Below the pieces are notes generated by a model. That model made no database searches. It saw nothing but the letters and a program-made list of their open reading frames with translations, and was not told the DNA's origin. From Thermomicrobiales bacterium (GTDB lineage Bacteria; Chloroflexota; Chloroflexia; Thermomicrobiales; UBA6265): a DNA stretch of 64,000 bases. The stretch is from positions 568,023 through 632,022 of the forward strand of contig JAHBVL010000002.1 of assembly GCA_019637585.1 (NCBI GenBank), in the 5' to 3' direction. Below are positions 62,386 through 64,000 of the stretch, piece by piece. The translations under genes and the position numbers were made by a program. Within the stretch, counting starts at the first letter, position 1. Each line of letters begins with the position of its first letter.

Positions 62386-63021
62386 CTAATCCTGCTGCGC
62401 GTCGCCATCGGCGATATCGACGATATCGCCTGTAGCGTCTTCCTGAGTTTCGTCGGGATCGACCTGAACGGTTTCAATCGAGATTCGGTCGTTGGTGAAG
62501 ATGCAGATCTCCGCGGCGATCAGCATCGCCGCTTCGACGATCGCCCGGGCATCGAGGTCGGTGTGCTGCATCAATGCCTTGGCCGCCGAGGTGGCATACG
62601 GCGCGCCGGTGCCGATAGCCACGATCCCGTCATCCGGTTCGATGACGTCACCTTCACCTGAGATGACGAGAATCGATTCGCCGTCGGCGACGATCAATTG
62701 CGCTTCGAGACGGCGCAGATAGCGGTCGGTGCGCCACTCCTTGGCCAGCTCCACCGCCGCCCGTCGCAGGTTGCCGTCCCATGCCTTCAGCTGCGTTTCG
62801 AATTTGCCAAAGAGGGTCAGCGCGTCGGCCACCGCACCGGCGAAACCAGCCACGATCTGGCCGTTGTGCATGAGGCGAATCTTCCGGGCTCCCGTTTTGA
62901 GTACAACATCCCCGAGCGTCACCTGACCGTCACCGGCCAGCGCGACGGTGTCGCCCCGTTTGACGCCGAGGATCGTCGTGGCGTGAATCTCGCCCCACCG
63001 GGGCACTGTCCCGTCTCTCAT
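62386..63021 (-). CDS. hslV: ATP-dependent protease peptidase subunit HslV
   Basis: A 211-residue N-terminal nucleophile hydrolase. [20 protein letters not shown] places the catalytic Thr after a roughly 14-residue pro-segment ([13 protein letters not shown]), to be removed to expose it. [18 protein letters not shown] and [20 protein letters not shown] follow the family closely. An acidic 20-residue tail is extra. It sits 7 bases after the topA stop, upstream of hslU. Confidence 0.95.
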   Translation of the reverse strand: MRDGTVPRWGEIHATTILGVKRGDTVALAGDGQVTLGDVVLKTGARKIRLMHNGQIVAGFAGAVADALTLFGKFETQLKAWDGNLRRAAVELAKEWRTDRYLRRLEAQLIVADGESILVISGEGDVIEPDDGIVAIGTGAPYATSAAKALMQHTDLDARAIVEAAMLIAAEICIFTNDRISIETVQVDPDETQEDATGDIVDIADGDAQQD

Positions 63022-63028
63022 GATGCGC

Positions 63029-64000
63029 CTAACTGGCGGCAGTGAGCGACGAGCCGACGTGCCCGCAGGAGGGACACTTCAGCTGACCCTTGCGACCCAT
63101 TTCGGTCATGTAGGGCGAACCACATCTCGGGCAAGACACCTCAACAGGCTTGTTCCAGGTGACAAAATCGCATTCCGGGAATCTGCTGCAGCCATAGAAG
63201 GTGCGGCCCTTCTTCGAACGCCGCTCGACAACGTCTCCCTCTTTGCAGGTGGGGCAGGTCATGCCGATTTTCAGCAGCAACGGCCGCGAATTTCGGCACT
63301 CAGGGAAGCCGCTGCAGGCCATGAACTTCCCGAACCTGCCCAGCTTGATCAGCATGGGCCGGCCGCACTTCTCGCAGTCTTCTCCCGCTGGCTCATCCTT
63401 AAGTTTGACCCGTTCGATCGTCTGCTCGGCCCGGTTGAGGGTGTCGTGAAATGGCCCGTAGAACTCCCGAATCGTCGGAACCCACTCCCGGTCGCCGGCA
63501 GCGATCTCGTCGAGCTCATCCTCCATCTGCGAGGTGAACCCGACTTCAAAGACATTCGGGAAGTGTTCGGCCAGCAAATCGCTGACCACGAACCCGAGCT
63601 CGGTGGGCACAAGCCGTTTCTCTTCCGTCGCGACATAGGATCTGGCCAGGAGAGTCGCGATCGTCGGCGCATAGGTGCTGGGCCGCCCGATTCCACATTC
63701 CTCGAGTTCCTTGACCAGCATCGCCTCGGAAAAGCGGGGCGGGGGCTGGGTAAAGTGCTGGGCTGGCGTCAGCGACTCCAGATCGAGCGATTCCTGCTCG
63801 GCAAGCGCCGGCAGCGCTCCCTTGTCCAGCTCGTCCTCGTCCCCGTCGTCCTTGCCCGCGGTGTAGACCGCCATGTAGCCCTTGAACTTGATCACCGATC
63901 CCGTGGCTCGCAAACCGAACGGCGCGTCACCACGCACCTGCTCCGGCGATCCGGCGTTGATGTCCACCGTCGTGCCATCGAGAACCGCCGGCCGCATCTG
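63029..64000 (-). CDS. topA: DNA topoisomerase I, C-terminal part
   Basis: The last 323 codons of type IA topoisomerase; the gene continues past the right edge. [14 protein letters not shown] is the usual junction into domain II, and [19 protein letters not shown] then [16 protein letters not shown] are diagnostic. Three zinc ribbons follow (CEKC, CPTC and CPRC pairs with [10 protein letters not shown] and [10 protein letters not shown] halves). The active-site Tyr is outside the window. Order topA-hslV-hslU is familiar from Gram-positive genomes, there with trmFO and xerC between, which are absent here. Confidence 0.95.
   Translation of the reverse strand, partial: QMRPAVLDGTTVDINAGSPEQVRGDAPFGLRATGSVIKFKGYMAVYTAGKDDGDEDELDKGALPALAEQESLDLESLTPAQHFTQPPPRFSEAMLVKELEECGIGRPSTYAPTIATLLARSYVATEEKRLVPTELGFVVSDLLAEHFPNVFEVGFTSQMEDELDEIAAGDREWVPTIREFYGPFHDTLNRAEQTIERVKLKDEPAGEDCEKCGRPMLIKLGRFGKFMACSGFPECRNSRPLLLKIGMTCPTCKEGDVVERRSKKGRTFYGCSRFPECDFVTWNKPVEVSCPRCGSPYMTEMGRKGQLKCPSCGHVGSSLTAAS

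Overview
This GC-rich window looks like the chromosome of a member of Chloroflexota, probably near Thermomicrobia. That is inferred from gene content and style only: Tat-exported family-5 binding proteins, a form II CO-dehydrogenase-like gene set, HspR with ClpB, HslVU next to TopA, a Trp T-box, and many overlapping start/stop codons. No rRNA, tRNA, CRISPR array, phage genes or intact transposase gene was found. Both edges cut a gene: aroB on the left and topA on the right.

Layout. 1-3.2 kb: aroB end, a YbaK-type editing protein, YchF and a DUF4272-like protein. 3.2-8.4 kb (minus): a compact trpE-G-D-C-F operon with its own promoter and a T-box whose specifier reads TGG (Trp); trpB and trpA are not here. 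8.5-17 kb: hydantoinase/oxoprolinase subunits A and B separated by a Thr/Pro-repeat lipoprotein, then an HMG-CoA-lyase-like enzyme, an M42 peptidase, and MutM on the other strand. 17-26.7 kb: MMPL transporter, DUF952, SelD, lipid kinase, RsmA, IspE, a membrane pseudokinase with a partner of unknown function, and a CvpA-like protein with a zinc ribbon. 26.8-35.5 kb: a peptide-binding protein, a DUF3352-like secreted protein with an Excalibur-like calcium motif, a 44-residue membrane protein, a 95-bp tandem repeat array, clpB-hspR and a glycerophosphodiesterase. 35.5-44.6 kb: nested palindromic elements, a coxS-L-M-type operon, an MFS exporter, a possible PD-(D/E)XK protein and a TPP enzyme. 44.6-51 kb (minus): envelope glycan genes (UDP-galactopyranose-mutase-like flavoenzyme, GT-C-like proteins, GtrA). 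51-54.7 kb: S41 peptidase-like, VOC, RidA-like and IlvE. 54.7-60.8 kb (minus): a full oppBCDF-A operon. 60.9-64 kb (minus): topA-hslV-hslU.

Two themes stand out. First, several proteins keep a recognisable fold but lack a key catalytic residue: TrpF (Cys to Asp), the S41 protein (Lys to Thr), a kinase lacking all three catalytic signatures, and a RidA homologue. Second, several families of short palindromic repeats have spread through the region. One copy is inserted in frame inside a membrane-protein gene, and two others have a nested structure (outer terminal inverted repeats enclosing a second palindrome).
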